The translations under genes and the position numbers were made by a program. Of a stretch of 64,000 nt of DNA, positions 49,679-59,177 are shown piece after piece. The notes under the pieces were generated by a model that saw nothing but the letters and a program-made list of their open reading frames with translations, was not told the DNA's origin and did not search any database. This DNA is from CAZMRF01 sp964568735 (lineage in GTDB: Bacteria; Acidobacteriota; Polarisedimenticolia; JACPZX01), in contig CAZMRF010000002.1 in NCBI GenBank assembly GCA_964568735.1, positions 1 through 64,000 on the forward strand, read 5' to 3'. The first letter of the stretch is position 1. Each line of letters starts with the position of its first letter.

Positions 49679-49757
49679 GGATGGTCCGGGGCGGCTTCCG
49701 CGTGTCCTCGCATCGTACTTCGGGGCCCGAAGCCCTTCCAGAACGGCTCCGGCACCC

Positions 49758-52184
49758 TCAAACCCCGCGCGCCCCGGCCTCGTTCGGGGAGGGCTCGCCG
49801 TACATCGACTGCAGCGCGCGGATCTCCTCCATCTCGGGCCGTGTCGCGCACTCCCTGTCGAGCGCCTCCTGCGTGAGACGCCGGATCATCTCCGTGAACT
49901 TCCCGAGCCCCTCCTTGTCGGAGAGATCGTCGAGGTAGTCGTGGATGTCCACGGGCGCAAGGAAGACGAACTTGTAGTCGGCGGGAAGCGGCGAGTAGGG
50001 GTTCAGGTAGAGGAAGCGCCCGTTGCGCTCCACGCGCCGCCGGCTCTCGTGCGGTCCGATGAGGATGGAGGGGACGATCGGGGCCCGCGCCTGGAAGGCG
50101 ATCTTCGCGAAGCCCCAGAAGAAGGGCTGCAGCTTGTAGTCGGGGCTGGAGTAGCGCCCCTCGGGGTAGATCACGACGGGCTCGCCCATCTCGAGGAGCC
50201 TGATCCCGTTGCCGATCGAGATGGGCACGAAGCCGAGCTGGTCCACGGTGTCGCCGCACATCCGGGCCGCAAGATCGGTGTCGTAGAAGCCGTGGTCCGC
50301 GAGGAAGCGCACCGGCCGGCCCAGCTCCTGAAGCAGCACGTGGGCGAAGAGGACGCCGTCCTCGGAGTTGAAGGAGACCCCCGCGAAGACGGGTGATCCT
50401 ACGTGATTGCACGTGATCACGACGCCCCCTTCCCTGGGGATGTTCTCCGCCCCCTCGGTCCGCATGTGGTGGAACTTGCTCGCGAAGGATACGAGGTCCG
50501 GACGGACCGATCGCACGTCGATCCTCTTCGCCAGCTCCTTGAGCTGCTCCTTGTCGAGCTCGAGCTTCGCCGGGTCCAGCTGCCCGACGCGCCGGCGCTG
50601 CGGCGCACTCCCTTCGCCTACGGCCGCGAGCGGGAGCTGTCCGACGATCTCGTCGGCCGCCTCTTCCTCCTCGGTGGGGGCGGCGGCGCCGGGCTCGTGC
50701 TCTCCGAGCCAGACCTCCAGCCCCCCGCGCAGGTTCGTGACGTACTGCCACTCTCCGTCGCGGCGCACCGCGACCTCGGGCCCGAAGGGGTTGATCGTGC
50801 CCACGACGAGGCCGTGGGGGGTCGACACCATCGTCCGGATTCCGCTGTTGTAGGGGTTGTCGAAGCCGGTGCGGGTGACGCAGAACCATCGATTCCCGTC
50901 GCGGGTCCGCATCAGGTCGCATCCCCCTTCCTGCCGGATCGTCTCTTCGACCCCGAGCCTGGCCACGAACTCGCGCAGGATCTCGGGCCACTGGTCCACG
51001 GCGAAGTAGCGCATGTAGGCGCTCCAGTCGAAGGTCCCGACGTAGAGCCAGCCGTCGTGAACGCACATCCGCCAGATGTACCCGTTGAAGAAGTTGTTGA
51101 GGCCGGGGCGCAGGCCGCTGACGGGGACCTTCACGCCCAGAGGGGTCAGCCGCGCGGTGCCCGCGACGATCTCCCAGGTGTCGTCGGGGAAGATCCGGAG
51201 GACCTCGCCGGGGCTGGGACCGACCCGGTACTCGCGGTCGTAGCCTCCATCCTGGATCGCGGTGCCGACGTAGAGCGCGTCGCCGAAGACGCAGAGACTG
51301 AGCACTCCCTCGCTGAGGTTGCCCCGGTAGGCACCCATGCGGAGCACCTGCTGCCATCGGTAGGGAGGCTTCCCCTCGGCGTCCGTCTTCCACAGCTCGA
51401 AGCCGGATGCGATGTTGCCCGTTCCCGCGTAGAGGAAGCCGTTGAAGGCGGCCATCTCGAAGATGGCGACGTTCTGAGAGTTGCCGAAGCCGGGCTCGCT
51501 GACGGGCCGCCACTCCCCGCTCGCGGGATCGGTGCTCTCGAAGACCATCGGGCAGGGGGAGACATTGGGACGGCTCCGGATCGTCCCCACGGGCGAGGTG
51601 AAGAGCCTGCCCTTGAAGGGGACGAGGGAGCGGAAGGCGGAGATCCCCTCATCCCGGCCGAGGCTGGCGGCCGAGATGGGCTGGAAGCTCTGGCCATCCT
51701 CCGAGCGGAAGATCCGCGGCCCCTGGTCTTCGTCGGGATCCCTCAGGGCGCCCCATCCGCTGTAGGAGCTGACGTAGAGGACGGGCTCGGTGTCGCCTCG
51801 CCCCTTGAAGACGGTCATCCCCCGGTAGCCGATCTCGGTCGGAATGGTCTGGCCGTCGACCCCTCTCATCGTCCCCGCGGTGTGGACGTTCGACCATTTG
51901 CCCGTGACCGGGCTCCAGCGCTGGATCCTCGCCCGCACGTCGAGCGTGAGCAGGTCGTCGGGGCACTTCACCGGATAGACGGGCCACTGGGGCGCGGGCT
52001 CGCGCAGCTTTCCGAGGTGGAGGTTGGCGCGGGTGGATCCCACGTAGAGGTTGTCCCTGAACCAAGCCATCGAGTGGGCGTACGAGTTGAGGCCGTCTCC
52101 CCAGCCGTTGACGGCCAGGGGCCTGAAATCCGATCGCCTCAGTCCGGCGCCGGGGAGGGCCGGAGGGCGGGGCTCCAACCTCAC
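49758..52184 (-). CDS. Beta-propeller-PlsC-type acyltransferase fusion
   Basis: An 808-residue protein with no signal peptide. Residues about 15-490 form a propeller of kelch/sialidase-like blades (SMAWFRDNLYVGSTRANLHL, LVPFKGRLFTSPVG, MAAFNGFLYAGTGN, VFGDALYVGTAIQDGG, VHDGWLYVGTFDWSAY). Residues about 560-770 are a PlsC/lysophospholipid acyltransferase: GGVVITCNHVGSPVFAG, GRPVRFLADHGFYDT, EPVVIYPEGRYSS and APIVPSILIGPHES. In the HX4D box the Asp is replaced by Val (NHVGSPV), while the EGR box is kept. Such enzymes move acyl groups from ACP or CoA to a glycerol-type acceptor. The fusion with a cytosolic propeller is unusual. In this operon it is the natural candidate to offload the synthase product. 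Confidence 0.78.
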   Translation of the reverse strand: MRLEPRPPALPGAGLRRSDFRPLAVNGWGDGLNSYAHSMAWFRDNLYVGSTRANLHLGKLREPAPQWPVYPVKCPDDLLTLDVRARIQRWSPVTGKWSNVHTAGTMRGVDGQTIPTEIGYRGMTVFKGRGDTEPVLYVSSYSGWGALRDPDEDQGPRIFRSEDGQSFQPISAASLGRDEGISAFRSLVPFKGRLFTSPVGTIRSRPNVSPCPMVFESTDPASGEWRPVSEPGFGNSQNVAIFEMAAFNGFLYAGTGNIASGFELWKTDAEGKPPYRWQQVLRMGAYRGNLSEGVLSLCVFGDALYVGTAIQDGGYDREYRVGPSPGEVLRIFPDDTWEIVAGTARLTPLGVKVPVSGLRPGLNNFFNGYIWRMCVHDGWLYVGTFDWSAYMRYFAVDQWPEILREFVARLGVEETIRQEGGCDLMRTRDGNRWFCVTRTGFDNPYNSGIRTMVSTPHGLVVGTINPFGPEVAVRRDGEWQYVTNLRGGLEVWLGEHEPGAAAPTEEEEAADEIVGQLPLAAVGEGSAPQRRRVGQLDPAKLELDKEQLKELAKRIDVRSVRPDLVSFASKFHHMRTEGAENIPREGGVVITCNHVGSPVFAGVSFNSEDGVLFAHVLLQELGRPVRFLADHGFYDTDLAARMCGDTVDQLGFVPISIGNGIRLLEMGEPVVIYPEGRYSSPDYKLQPFFWGFAKIAFQARAPIVPSILIGPHESRRRVERNGRFLYLNPYSPLPADYKFVFLAPVDIHDYLDDLSDKEGLGKFTEMIRRLTQEALDRECATRPEMEEIRALQSMYGEPSPNEAGARGV

Positions 52185-53122
52185 GCTTCAGCGGCTCCCG
52201 GCCGGACGCGGGGCGGGCGGGCCGCGGGCCGGGGCGTGGGCCGGCTGGCGGCGCGCTCCGACTCCCGATAGGTCACCCGGCGCAGGAAGGGCTCCACGTG
52301 ATCGGCGAAGGCCTTCGGGGCGGCGATGGGATGGAAATGGCCGACCCCCGGGATCGTCTCCGGGGTGCAGTCGATCATGAGATCCACGAGGGTCTCCCTC
52401 GTCGGGAGGCAATGAGAGAGCCCGCCGTAGATCGCGAGCGCGGGACTGGCGACATGGCGGATCACTTCGGCCGTCAGGCCCGCGACCTCCTTGTAGTCGG
52501 TCGCCGCCGTGGTGCTCTCGATGAGCCGGAGCCACTCCTCCGCGCGGCGGGCGCTTCCCCGGGAGAAGGGAATGAAGAAGGGCTCCGCCGCGAGCCCCTC
52601 GAGCCTCCCGGCCACGCGATGCTCCGCGAGGCAGCGCAGCAGCCCGAGGTCCGGATCGGCCATCCTCTCGGGGAGCTCGATGCCGTGGCGGCCGAGCCAC
52701 TCGCGAACCCGATCCCAGTGGGCCCACTGCTGCACGCCGCTCGTCTCTTGAAGTCCCCGGATGCGCGCATCCGCCACGACGAGGCCGGAGACGCGATCGG
52801 GGTAGAGGACCGCCGCGTGCAGGGCGACGGCTCCGCCGAAGCTGTGGCCCACGAGGTGGGCGCGGCGGATCCCGACCTGATCCATCAGCGAGGCCAGGTC
52901 GCTGGCCAGGTCCCGGGTGGTGTAGCCCGAGGCCGGCATCCCGCTGCGCCCGTGACCTCTCAGATCAATCATCGTCACCCGGTGGTGCTCCGCCAGGCGA
53001 GCGACGACCACGGGGTGCCACGAGGCGAGATCACCGCTCAGGCCGTGGATCAGGATCACGTCCGGGCCTTCGCCCCGGGTCAGGTAGTGCGCCGGGAATC
53101 CGTTGATGTCTTTCTTGGGCAT
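52181..53122 (-). CDS. Alpha/beta hydrolase
   Basis: A 313-residue cytoplasmic hydrolase of normal fold: ILIHGLSGDLASWHPVVVARL (oxyanion hole), TMIDLRGHGRSGMP, nucleophile Ser94 in LVGHSFGGAVALHAA and catalytic His in PGVGHFHPIAAP. A Pro/Arg-rich tail follows residue 285. GGGAGA precedes the ATG. It overlaps the PlsC fusion start by four bases. In a synthase operon without a visible thioesterase domain, it is a candidate for releasing or editing ACP-bound chains. Confidence 0.85.
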   Translation of the reverse strand: MPKKDINGFPAHYLTRGEGPDVILIHGLSGDLASWHPVVVARLAEHHRVTMIDLRGHGRSGMPASGYTTRDLASDLASLMDQVGIRRAHLVGHSFGGAVALHAAVLYPDRVSGLVVADARIRGLQETSGVQQWAHWDRVREWLGRHGIELPERMADPDLGLLRCLAEHRVAGRLEGLAAEPFFIPFSRGSARRAEEWLRLIESTTAATDYKEVAGLTAEVIRHVASPALAIYGGLSHCLPTRETLVDLMIDCTPETIPGVGHFHPIAAPKAFADHVEPFLRRVTYRESERAASRPTPRPAARPPRVRPGAAEA

Positions 53123-53138
53123 TCTCCCTGCCTTCGGA

Positions 53139-54749
53139 TCACTCCAGATAGCCGAGCGCCTGCAGGCGGGCCATGACGACGGCCTCGTCGGCCTCGTTCA
53201 TGTCCTTCGCCCCGGCGCCCGAGTCCGCTCGGCCGGGTGGCAGGGTTGCCTCGCCCGCGCGGACGGGATGGCGGCCGGCCCAGGCCGGCTCGCAGGATTC
53301 GATCGGGACCCGGCCCTCCCAGTCGGAGGGGACGGGAAGCCCGAGGCTGTGCATCAAGGCGGGAGCCACGTCCACGATCGAGAGCGGCTCCATCTCGAGG
53401 CCTCCGCGTATCCCGGGCCCGCCCGCGAGGAAGATCCCCTCGGGGCGGTGCGTGCCCGCGGGCTCGTGCCTCTCGCGCAGGAGGCTCGCGGAGCGCAGGA
53501 CCGAGACGAACCCGTAGTCGCCGAGCACGAGCGTGAGGTCCGGCGCCCGCCCGGCCTCGGCGCCCGGGAAGGCCTCCTCGCGGGTCATGACCTTGCGGAC
53601 GAGCGGCCTCCCCGTCCGGGGATGGACGGCGGCGAGGAGCCGCCGCGCCAGCTCGCCGCGGAAGGAGTCGTACCGCTCCTCAGGCACGCCGGCGACGTTC
53701 CCTTCCGACTCACGGCGGATGAAGATCCCGTTGCTGCTGGGCGTGAGGGCGAAGGCCGTGGTGGCGCCCCAGTCGATGCCCTCCACGTGGCTCTTGATCC
53801 GATCCCTCGCCACGTGCGTGCCGTCGTCCACCGGCGCGTCGGCGTTCCACCTCAAGAAACCCTGCTCCTCCAGCCACGTGTTCACGTAGAAGATCTCGCT
53901 CGTCGCGCCGAAGCCGTGGTCCGACGCGAAGAAGACGCGGGCCGTGGGGCCCGCGGCGTCGAGGATCCGGCCGATGTGGCCGTCGAGCGCGCGGAAGTAA
54001 TCGAGGCACCATTCCCGGAGGAGCGACTCGCGGGGCTCCGGAGAGGCAGAGGCGAGCGCGGGATCCACGTACCTCCAGCAGAGGTGCTGGAGCTTGTCGG
54101 CGCCGTCGAAGAGGACCGCCAGGAGGTCCACGTCGTGGTTCTCGAGGACGTGCAGGGCGATGCGGGCCCACTGCCCCTCGCGCTGCGTGTGCTGCCGGAT
54201 CCAGGCCTCGTAGTCCTCGTCGGGGATCCACTGGATGGACTTGAGCTCCTCGACCATGTCCATGGAGAGCTCGCGCACGTCGAAGCCGGGGAGCGCCTTC
54301 ATCTCGTCGTAGAAGCCGCGAGGGTGGACCGAGCGGCGCATGTGGCGCCAGGGCACGAAGCCGGGCACGACGATCCCCTCGACGGGCAGGGGCGGGGCGG
54401 AGACGGGGAAGTTCAGCGACGCCACCCTGCCTCCCTCCCGGCTCACGACCGACCAGATCGTCTCGCAGCGCACGTCGTAGGAGGCGTTGAGCGTGAAGTA
54501 GAGGCCGCCTTCGCCCTCCTCCGCCCGCACGAAGTCGAAGATGCCGTGATGGCCCGGCGTGCGGCCGGTGACGAGAGAGGTCCAGGCGGGAGGCGTGAGG
54601 GGGTTCGGCGTCGAGATCAGATCCGCGCGCGCGCCCCCGGCCACGAAGGCCGCGAGGCGCGGCATGACGCCGCCGGCCATGAGCGGATCGAGGACGTCGA
54701 AGGTGGCTCCGTCGAGGCCGATCAGGATCGTCCGCTCCAGACGCGCCAT
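53139..54749 (-). CDS. Alkaline-phosphatase-superfamily type I phosphodiesterase
   Basis: A 536-residue protein with the phosphodiesterase/nucleotide pyrophosphatase pattern: ILIGLDGATFDVLDPLMAGG (first metal Asp), TPNPLTPPAWTSLVTGRTPGHHGIFDF (nucleophile Thr/Ser region), VLFDGADKLQHLCW (metal Asp and His) and VFFASDHGFGATS (DHG metal site). There is no signal peptide. Related enzymes remove or transfer phospho-groups from lipids, nucleotides or phosphonates. It sits 4 bases downstream of the ACP gene and could process a phospholipid-like intermediate or recycle a phospho-acceptor. Confidence 0.85.
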   Translation of the reverse strand: MARLERTILIGLDGATFDVLDPLMAGGVMPRLAAFVAGGARADLISTPNPLTPPAWTSLVTGRTPGHHGIFDFVRAEEGEGGLYFTLNASYDVRCETIWSVVSREGGRVASLNFPVSAPPLPVEGIVVPGFVPWRHMRRSVHPRGFYDEMKALPGFDVRELSMDMVEELKSIQWIPDEDYEAWIRQHTQREGQWARIALHVLENHDVDLLAVLFDGADKLQHLCWRYVDPALASASPEPRESLLREWCLDYFRALDGHIGRILDAAGPTARVFFASDHGFGATSEIFYVNTWLEEQGFLRWNADAPVDDGTHVARDRIKSHVEGIDWGATTAFALTPSSNGIFIRRESEGNVAGVPEERYDSFRGELARRLLAAVHPRTGRPLVRKVMTREEAFPGAEAGRAPDLTLVLGDYGFVSVLRSASLLRERHEPAGTHRPEGIFLAGGPGIRGGLEMEPLSIVDVAPALMHSLGLPVPSDWEGRVPIESCEPAWAGRHPVRAGEATLPPGRADSGAGAKDMNEADEAVVMARLQALGYLE

Positions 54750-54753
54750 CGGC

Positions 54754-55095
54754 TCAGGCTCCCTCGCCCGTGGAGGCGGGCTGGCCCCCGCTGCCGTTCA
54801 GGTGCAGGTGGAGGAAGTCCGCGAGATCGCGGACCGTGATCTCCCGCGCGTAGCCGCCGCCCGTCACGAGGAGCTTCTCGAAGGGAAGGTCGCGCCGGCC
54901 ATAGTGCTTGTGCACCTCGCCCACGAGCATCACGACGTCGATCGACTGGAAGCCCAGGTCGGCGACCAGGCCGGTGCTCTCGGTGATCCCTCCCGAGAAG
55001 TCCAGGTCCCAGTCCTGGGTGATGTCGGCGATCATGCCGGTGAGGTCCGCCACGATGGCCTGGCGGCCGACCGCGCTCCCCCCTGGCTGCGTCAT
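54754..55095 (-). CDS. Free-standing acyl carrier protein
   Basis: A 113-residue carrier protein. The phosphopantetheine site is LVADLGFQSIDVVMLVGEVHKHYG, with the modified Ser in GFQSID. Helix I and the loop (DLTGMIADITQDWDLDF) and the C-terminal helix (REITVRDLADFLHLHL) are normal. The 15-20 residue tail rich in Gly/Ser is extra. Its ATG overlaps the upstream synthase stop. The site differs from the GIDSIKRVEIL of the two integrated ACPs, so it probably has a separate job, such as loading or handing off a starter or finished chain. Confidence 0.9.
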   Translation of the reverse strand: MTQPGGSAVGRQAIVADLTGMIADITQDWDLDFSGGITESTGLVADLGFQSIDVVMLVGEVHKHYGRRDLPFEKLLVTGGGYAREITVRDLADFLHLHLNGSGGQPASTGEGA

Positions 55096-58000
55096 TCGCT
55101 GCTCCTCTGGCAGGTGGATGCACCGTAGATCCGGTCCTTCTCGCGCCAGGTCATGGCCGCGATCGCGCCTCCGCCGAGCGAGGGGTGGGCCTCGGCCATC
55201 GTCGGGGACATCGCCACGACGACACTCCCGGTATTCACGTCGAGGCGGCGGGCGATCAGGTTACGGGGATTGCCCATGAAGCCGCGCCCCAGGGCCTTGG
55301 CCACCGCCTCCTTGGCGCACCAGCATCGCAGCGCCCATTCGGCCCGCTCCGCTTCGGCGAATCCCGAGAAGAGCCCCTGCTCCTCCGCGGTGAAGGCCGC
55401 GTCGGCGAACTCATCGCGCGTCCGCCCCAGCCGCTCCATGTCCACTCCGATTCCGTGCCCTTCGGCACCACCCGGGATCCCTCCCGCCGCGCCCGCGACG
55501 GCCACCGCGACGCCGCCGGAATGCGAGATCGAGAGGAAGAGCGGGCGGGGGATGGAAGCGCTCCACGCGCCGTCGAGACCTGGGCGCCCGGCCTCGTCCT
55601 TCACGATCTCGACGTCGGCGGGCCGCACGCTGATCCCGTGCCGCTCCTCGAGGAGGCGCCGCGCCGCCCCCTTGGCGGCGACTCGGCCGAAGAGCCATTC
55701 GAGACGCCTCGGCGCCGGTAGCGTCAGATCCTTCCACTGCTGTCTCTCACGCAGGCCCAGGACCGCCCGGGCCAGGACCTCCGCCCAGAATCCGTCATGG
55801 GCGGTGAAGAAGGAGTCCGGGAAGGCCGCCGAGTCGATCTGGCAGCCGCGGTAGTCCTCCAGGTTGAAGACGCCGCCCGTCTCGAGGGGCCAGGGCTCGC
55901 CGAGCTCGGCCTCCAGGGGCGCGAGGAGGAGGCGGGCGAAGCTGCGGGGAAGATCGAAGCGGCGATCCCACCAGCCGCCGAGGCGGGCCCGCAGCGTCCC
56001 GTCACCCGCGACGACATCGAGATCCGAGCGGACCTGGCCCTCGCCGGCGAGCGCGATCTTCGCGCGGCAGGCGAAGCGCTCACCCTCCACGGGGCGCGGG
56101 CCGTACAGATCGAGCCTCTCGAGGCGGAAGGGGAAGACCACGTAGCCGCGATCGAGGTGCTCGGCCGTCCAGAAGCCGACCACCTGCCCCGGGAGATCCA
56201 GGAGCACGGGATCCGTCACGTAGGCGGGCTCCCTCCTGTCGGCGAAGTGGCTCCTCTTCTCGGGAACCTGGAGCGTCGCCTCCGCGCCGTCCTCGCCCCA
56301 GCGATCCATCGAGACGACCCCCTGGAAGGCGGGCCCATGGAACATCCCATCCTTGTAGAGGCGGTCGTTCTCCCAGCGCGAGGCCCTCGCGGAGCGAAGG
56401 GGGAAGGCACCCGCCGGGGGCGGCGCGGCCGCGGAAGCTGCCAGGAGAATCACGGCCTCGGCCAGGAGGGCTCCGGCTCCCCCGCCCTCCGCGCCGGAGG
56501 CCGCGGCATGGAGGCGGACCTCGACTTCGACGGCGCCGTCATCCTGCGGAGATCCCGGGGAGCGCCGCGCGGTGGCGAGGAGCCTGATCTCGTCCTCGGT
56601 GAGCGACAGCCACCGGTGTCCGCGCACCTCACGCATCCCGGTGACGACGCGCCCGGGCAGCAGCGCGCAGGCGGCCTCCGCGAGGATCTCCATGGTCATC
56701 GTCAGGGGGACGATGGGCAGCCCCGTGAGCGAGCGATCGGCGAGGGAGACCTCCCGTCCGAGGCAGTGATCGCGCAGGAAGAGCGCGTCGCCGATGCGCA
56801 GGACGACGTTGGCCGCGATCTCCTCGCCGGGCTTCCTGACGATCACCTCACGGATGAAGGCCAGCTCCCGGCTACCTTCCGCCTCCGCGGCCGCGGGCCG
56901 AACGGTGGAGATCCCGGGTGCGGGCGCGGCAGCCGGCGCCGCGTCGAGGGATGCGGGAGCGGCACCCGGCACCCCGGTGGCTCCGCGCTTCTCGGAGACG
57001 AAGTCGAGGATCTGCCGCAGTGTCTTCCGGCTGGAGAGCCGATCCATGTCCCCCGCCTCGACGAGCCCCGTCTCCTTCTGGAAGGAGCCCAGGATCTCGA
57101 CGCGCTTGATGGAATCGATCCCGAGATCCGCCTCCAGGTCGAGATCCAGGCCGATCATCTCCGGCGGGTAGCCCGTCCTGTCGCTCACGAGGGCGAGGAG
57201 GGCGTCGCGGATCACCGTGGGATTCGCGCCCAGCTCCGTCGTAGCGTTCCCGATCGTCACTTCACCCGCACTGTTGACGGCAGTGGGGACGGACGGCGGT
57301 GCCTCTTGAAGCGCCGCGCTCCTCGCCGGCGCCGCTGGAACCCCGGGAGCAGACCCCGGAACGGCATGGGCCTCCATGCGAGCGGGGATCTCCGCGGGCG
57401 CCACAATCGGGGCCGGATGGTCCGTGACCTCCACCCTGCGTGCCGGCAGGACGGGGTGATCCGTCACCCGCGCTCCGACCTCGCTCCCGGAGAGAGCGGC
57501 TCGGACGATCTCCTCGTGCGTGGAGAGAAAGGCTTCCATCGTCCGCACGTGGGAGGCGAGGAGCTGTTCGCGCAGGCCGGGAGTGGATGGCGGCTGAATG
57601 GAGCCGGGCTGGGCCGTGAGCTGGACTGATCCCGCGGGAATCCCCGTGGCCTCCTCGGAGGAGTGGGCGAGTGGAGACGCCACGGGCGCGAGTCGGTTCC
57701 TCAGGGCTTCCGCCGTGCGCGGTGTGAGGCGCATCTCCGGCCACCCGGTCGCAAGAGTCATCGTGCGCGCGATCTTCGCCGGCGCCTCTCCCTTCTCGAG
57801 GGAAATCTCGCGGGACGACCTGCGCGCGTGCAGAGCCCTCAGATCCATGGGAACGCCATGCGCCGCGAGGAGACCGAGCATGTGGAGCAGCTGATCGATC
57901 CCCGTGCGCTGCTTCACGTCCGCGGGCACGGCAAGGTGCGGGCGCCCGCGCAGGATGTCGGTGACGAAGGCGGTGAGGTTCCCGCGGGGGCCGGTCTCGA

Positions 58001-59177
58001 CGAAGATCCTCGCCCCGGCCTCGTACATGGCCTCGATTGTCTCGGTGAAGCGGACGGGCTGCGCCCACTGCTCGACGGAGACTCTTCTGATCTCCCCGGG
58101 CTCCGCCGGGAGCGGCCGCGCCGTCGCGGCGGAGTAGACGGGAACGCCGGGGCTCCGCACGGGGAGCCTGTCGTAGAAGGCCGAGAGCTGCCCGCAGATC
58201 GGCTCGAAGAGCGGGGTGTGGTAGGCACGCCGGAAGGGGAGATCCTCGAGGAGCGCGCCCTCCGCCCGCAGGAGATCGAGGACGGGCTGGAGAGAGGCCT
58301 CGGAGCCCGCGAGGACGAACTGATGCGGGCAGTTGTCCATGGCCACGGCGAGGGCGCCGCCGGCGGACTCGACCATCTCGCGGGCCGCCCCGGGCTCGAC
58401 GGATCCCACGGCCACGAGCCGCGCCTCGGGGATCTCGCCCCTCTCCTCGAGCCGCTGGTAGAGCCCGTTGAGATCGAGCATCAGCTCCAGGAGGCTCTCC
58501 TCGTCACTGACGGGCACGCAGCCGGAGGCCATGAGCGCCGAGTAGTCACCCGTGCTGTGCCCGACGATCATCCCGGGCGCGATGCCCAGCCGCGTGAGGA
58601 CCGCGTGGATCGCCGCGTTCGCCGTGAAGACCGCCTCGACGGCTCCGTCCATCCTGAATAAGCGATCCTCACTACGGGCCTCGCGCGGGAAGATGAACTG
58701 GCTGGGCAGCCAGCCCCTGTCGTGATCGGAGAAGACGCGATCGATCCGATCGAAGCAGGCCCGCGCCTCCGGGAACTCCATGCAGAGCCCGGCGAGCATG
58801 CCGGAGTACTGGGAACCCTCGCCGGGGAAGACGAAGGCCACCTTCCCTTCCGGGGCGAGGCGCTCCACGAACCAGTAGATGCCGCTGCGCTCACGGATGC
58901 GCCGGACACCCGGCTTCGAGAGCGCCGCGATCGCGTGGTCGAGCTTTTCCCCGAGGTCTCTGCTCCCGGCGGCGACCACGGCCAGGGTCTCGGCACCGGC
59001 CGGCGGCGCGACGGCGAGCGTGAAGGCGAGATCCTCCATCCGCATCTCGGGGCGCGAGGCCAGCGCCGCTCGCAAGCTTCGGGCCCTATCCTGGATGTCC
59101 GCGGGCGTGCTGCCGCGCAGGATGAAGAGACCTGTGCGGGGGCTGGCGCCGCCCGGCGCCCGCTCAGCGGAGCCCAT
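55092..59177 (-). CDS. Multidomain synthase AT-ACP-DH-phosphopantetheinyl transferase
   Basis: A 1361-residue protein. An acyltransferase spans about 112-430 (FVFPGEGSQYSGM, GHSTGDYSAL with Ser208, HTPLFEPI). A short helical element at 534-563 is shared with the ACP-KR-DH protein. The ACP at about 645-730 has DLGIDSIKRVEIL (Ser689), the signature of polyunsaturated fatty acid synthases. A dehydratase double hot-dog covers about 785-1110 (FLRDHCLG with His804, MFHGPAFQG). A C-terminal phosphopantetheinyl transferase at about 1130-1345 (FLSISHSGG, GIGVDMERL, WCAKEAVAKALGRG) can activate its own and neighbouring ACPs. Enediyne synthases also end in such a domain. It overlaps the ketosynthase gene by 14 bases. 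No KS of its own, so it must work with the partner proteins. Confidence 0.88.
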   Translation of the reverse strand: MGSAERAPGGASPRTGLFILRGSTPADIQDRARSLRAALASRPEMRMEDLAFTLAVAPPAGAETLAVVAAGSRDLGEKLDHAIAALSKPGVRRIRERSGIYWFVERLAPEGKVAFVFPGEGSQYSGMLAGLCMEFPEARACFDRIDRVFSDHDRGWLPSQFIFPREARSEDRLFRMDGAVEAVFTANAAIHAVLTRLGIAPGMIVGHSTGDYSALMASGCVPVSDEESLLELMLDLNGLYQRLEERGEIPEARLVAVGSVEPGAAREMVESAGGALAVAMDNCPHQFVLAGSEASLQPVLDLLRAEGALLEDLPFRRAYHTPLFEPICGQLSAFYDRLPVRSPGVPVYSAATARPLPAEPGEIRRVSVEQWAQPVRFTETIEAMYEAGARIFVETGPRGNLTAFVTDILRGRPHLAVPADVKQRTGIDQLLHMLGLLAAHGVPMDLRALHARRSSREISLEKGEAPAKIARTMTLATGWPEMRLTPRTAEALRNRLAPVASPLAHSSEEATGIPAGSVQLTAQPGSIQPPSTPGLREQLLASHVRTMEAFLSTHEEIVRAALSGSEVGARVTDHPVLPARRVEVTDHPAPIVAPAEIPARMEAHAVPGSAPGVPAAPARSAALQEAPPSVPTAVNSAGEVTIGNATTELGANPTVIRDALLALVSDRTGYPPEMIGLDLDLEADLGIDSIKRVEILGSFQKETGLVEAGDMDRLSSRKTLRQILDFVSEKRGATGVPGAAPASLDAAPAAAPAPGISTVRPAAAEAEGSRELAFIREVIVRKPGEEIAANVVLRIGDALFLRDHCLGREVSLADRSLTGLPIVPLTMTMEILAEAACALLPGRVVTGMREVRGHRWLSLTEDEIRLLATARRSPGSPQDDGAVEVEVRLHAAASGAEGGGAGALLAEAVILLAASAAAPPPAGAFPLRSARASRWENDRLYKDGMFHGPAFQGVVSMDRWGEDGAEATLQVPEKRSHFADRREPAYVTDPVLLDLPGQVVGFWTAEHLDRGYVVFPFRLERLDLYGPRPVEGERFACRAKIALAGEGQVRSDLDVVAGDGTLRARLGGWWDRRFDLPRSFARLLLAPLEAELGEPWPLETGGVFNLEDYRGCQIDSAAFPDSFFTAHDGFWAEVLARAVLGLRERQQWKDLTLPAPRRLEWLFGRVAAKGAARRLLEERHGISVRPADVEIVKDEAGRPGLDGAWSASIPRPLFLSISHSGGVAVAVAGAAGGIPGGAEGHGIGVDMERLGRTRDEFADAAFTAEEQGLFSGFAEAERAEWALRCWCAKEAVAKALGRGFMGNPRNLIARRLDVNTGSVVVAMSPTMAEAHPSLGGGAIAAMTWREKDRIYGASTCQRSSE

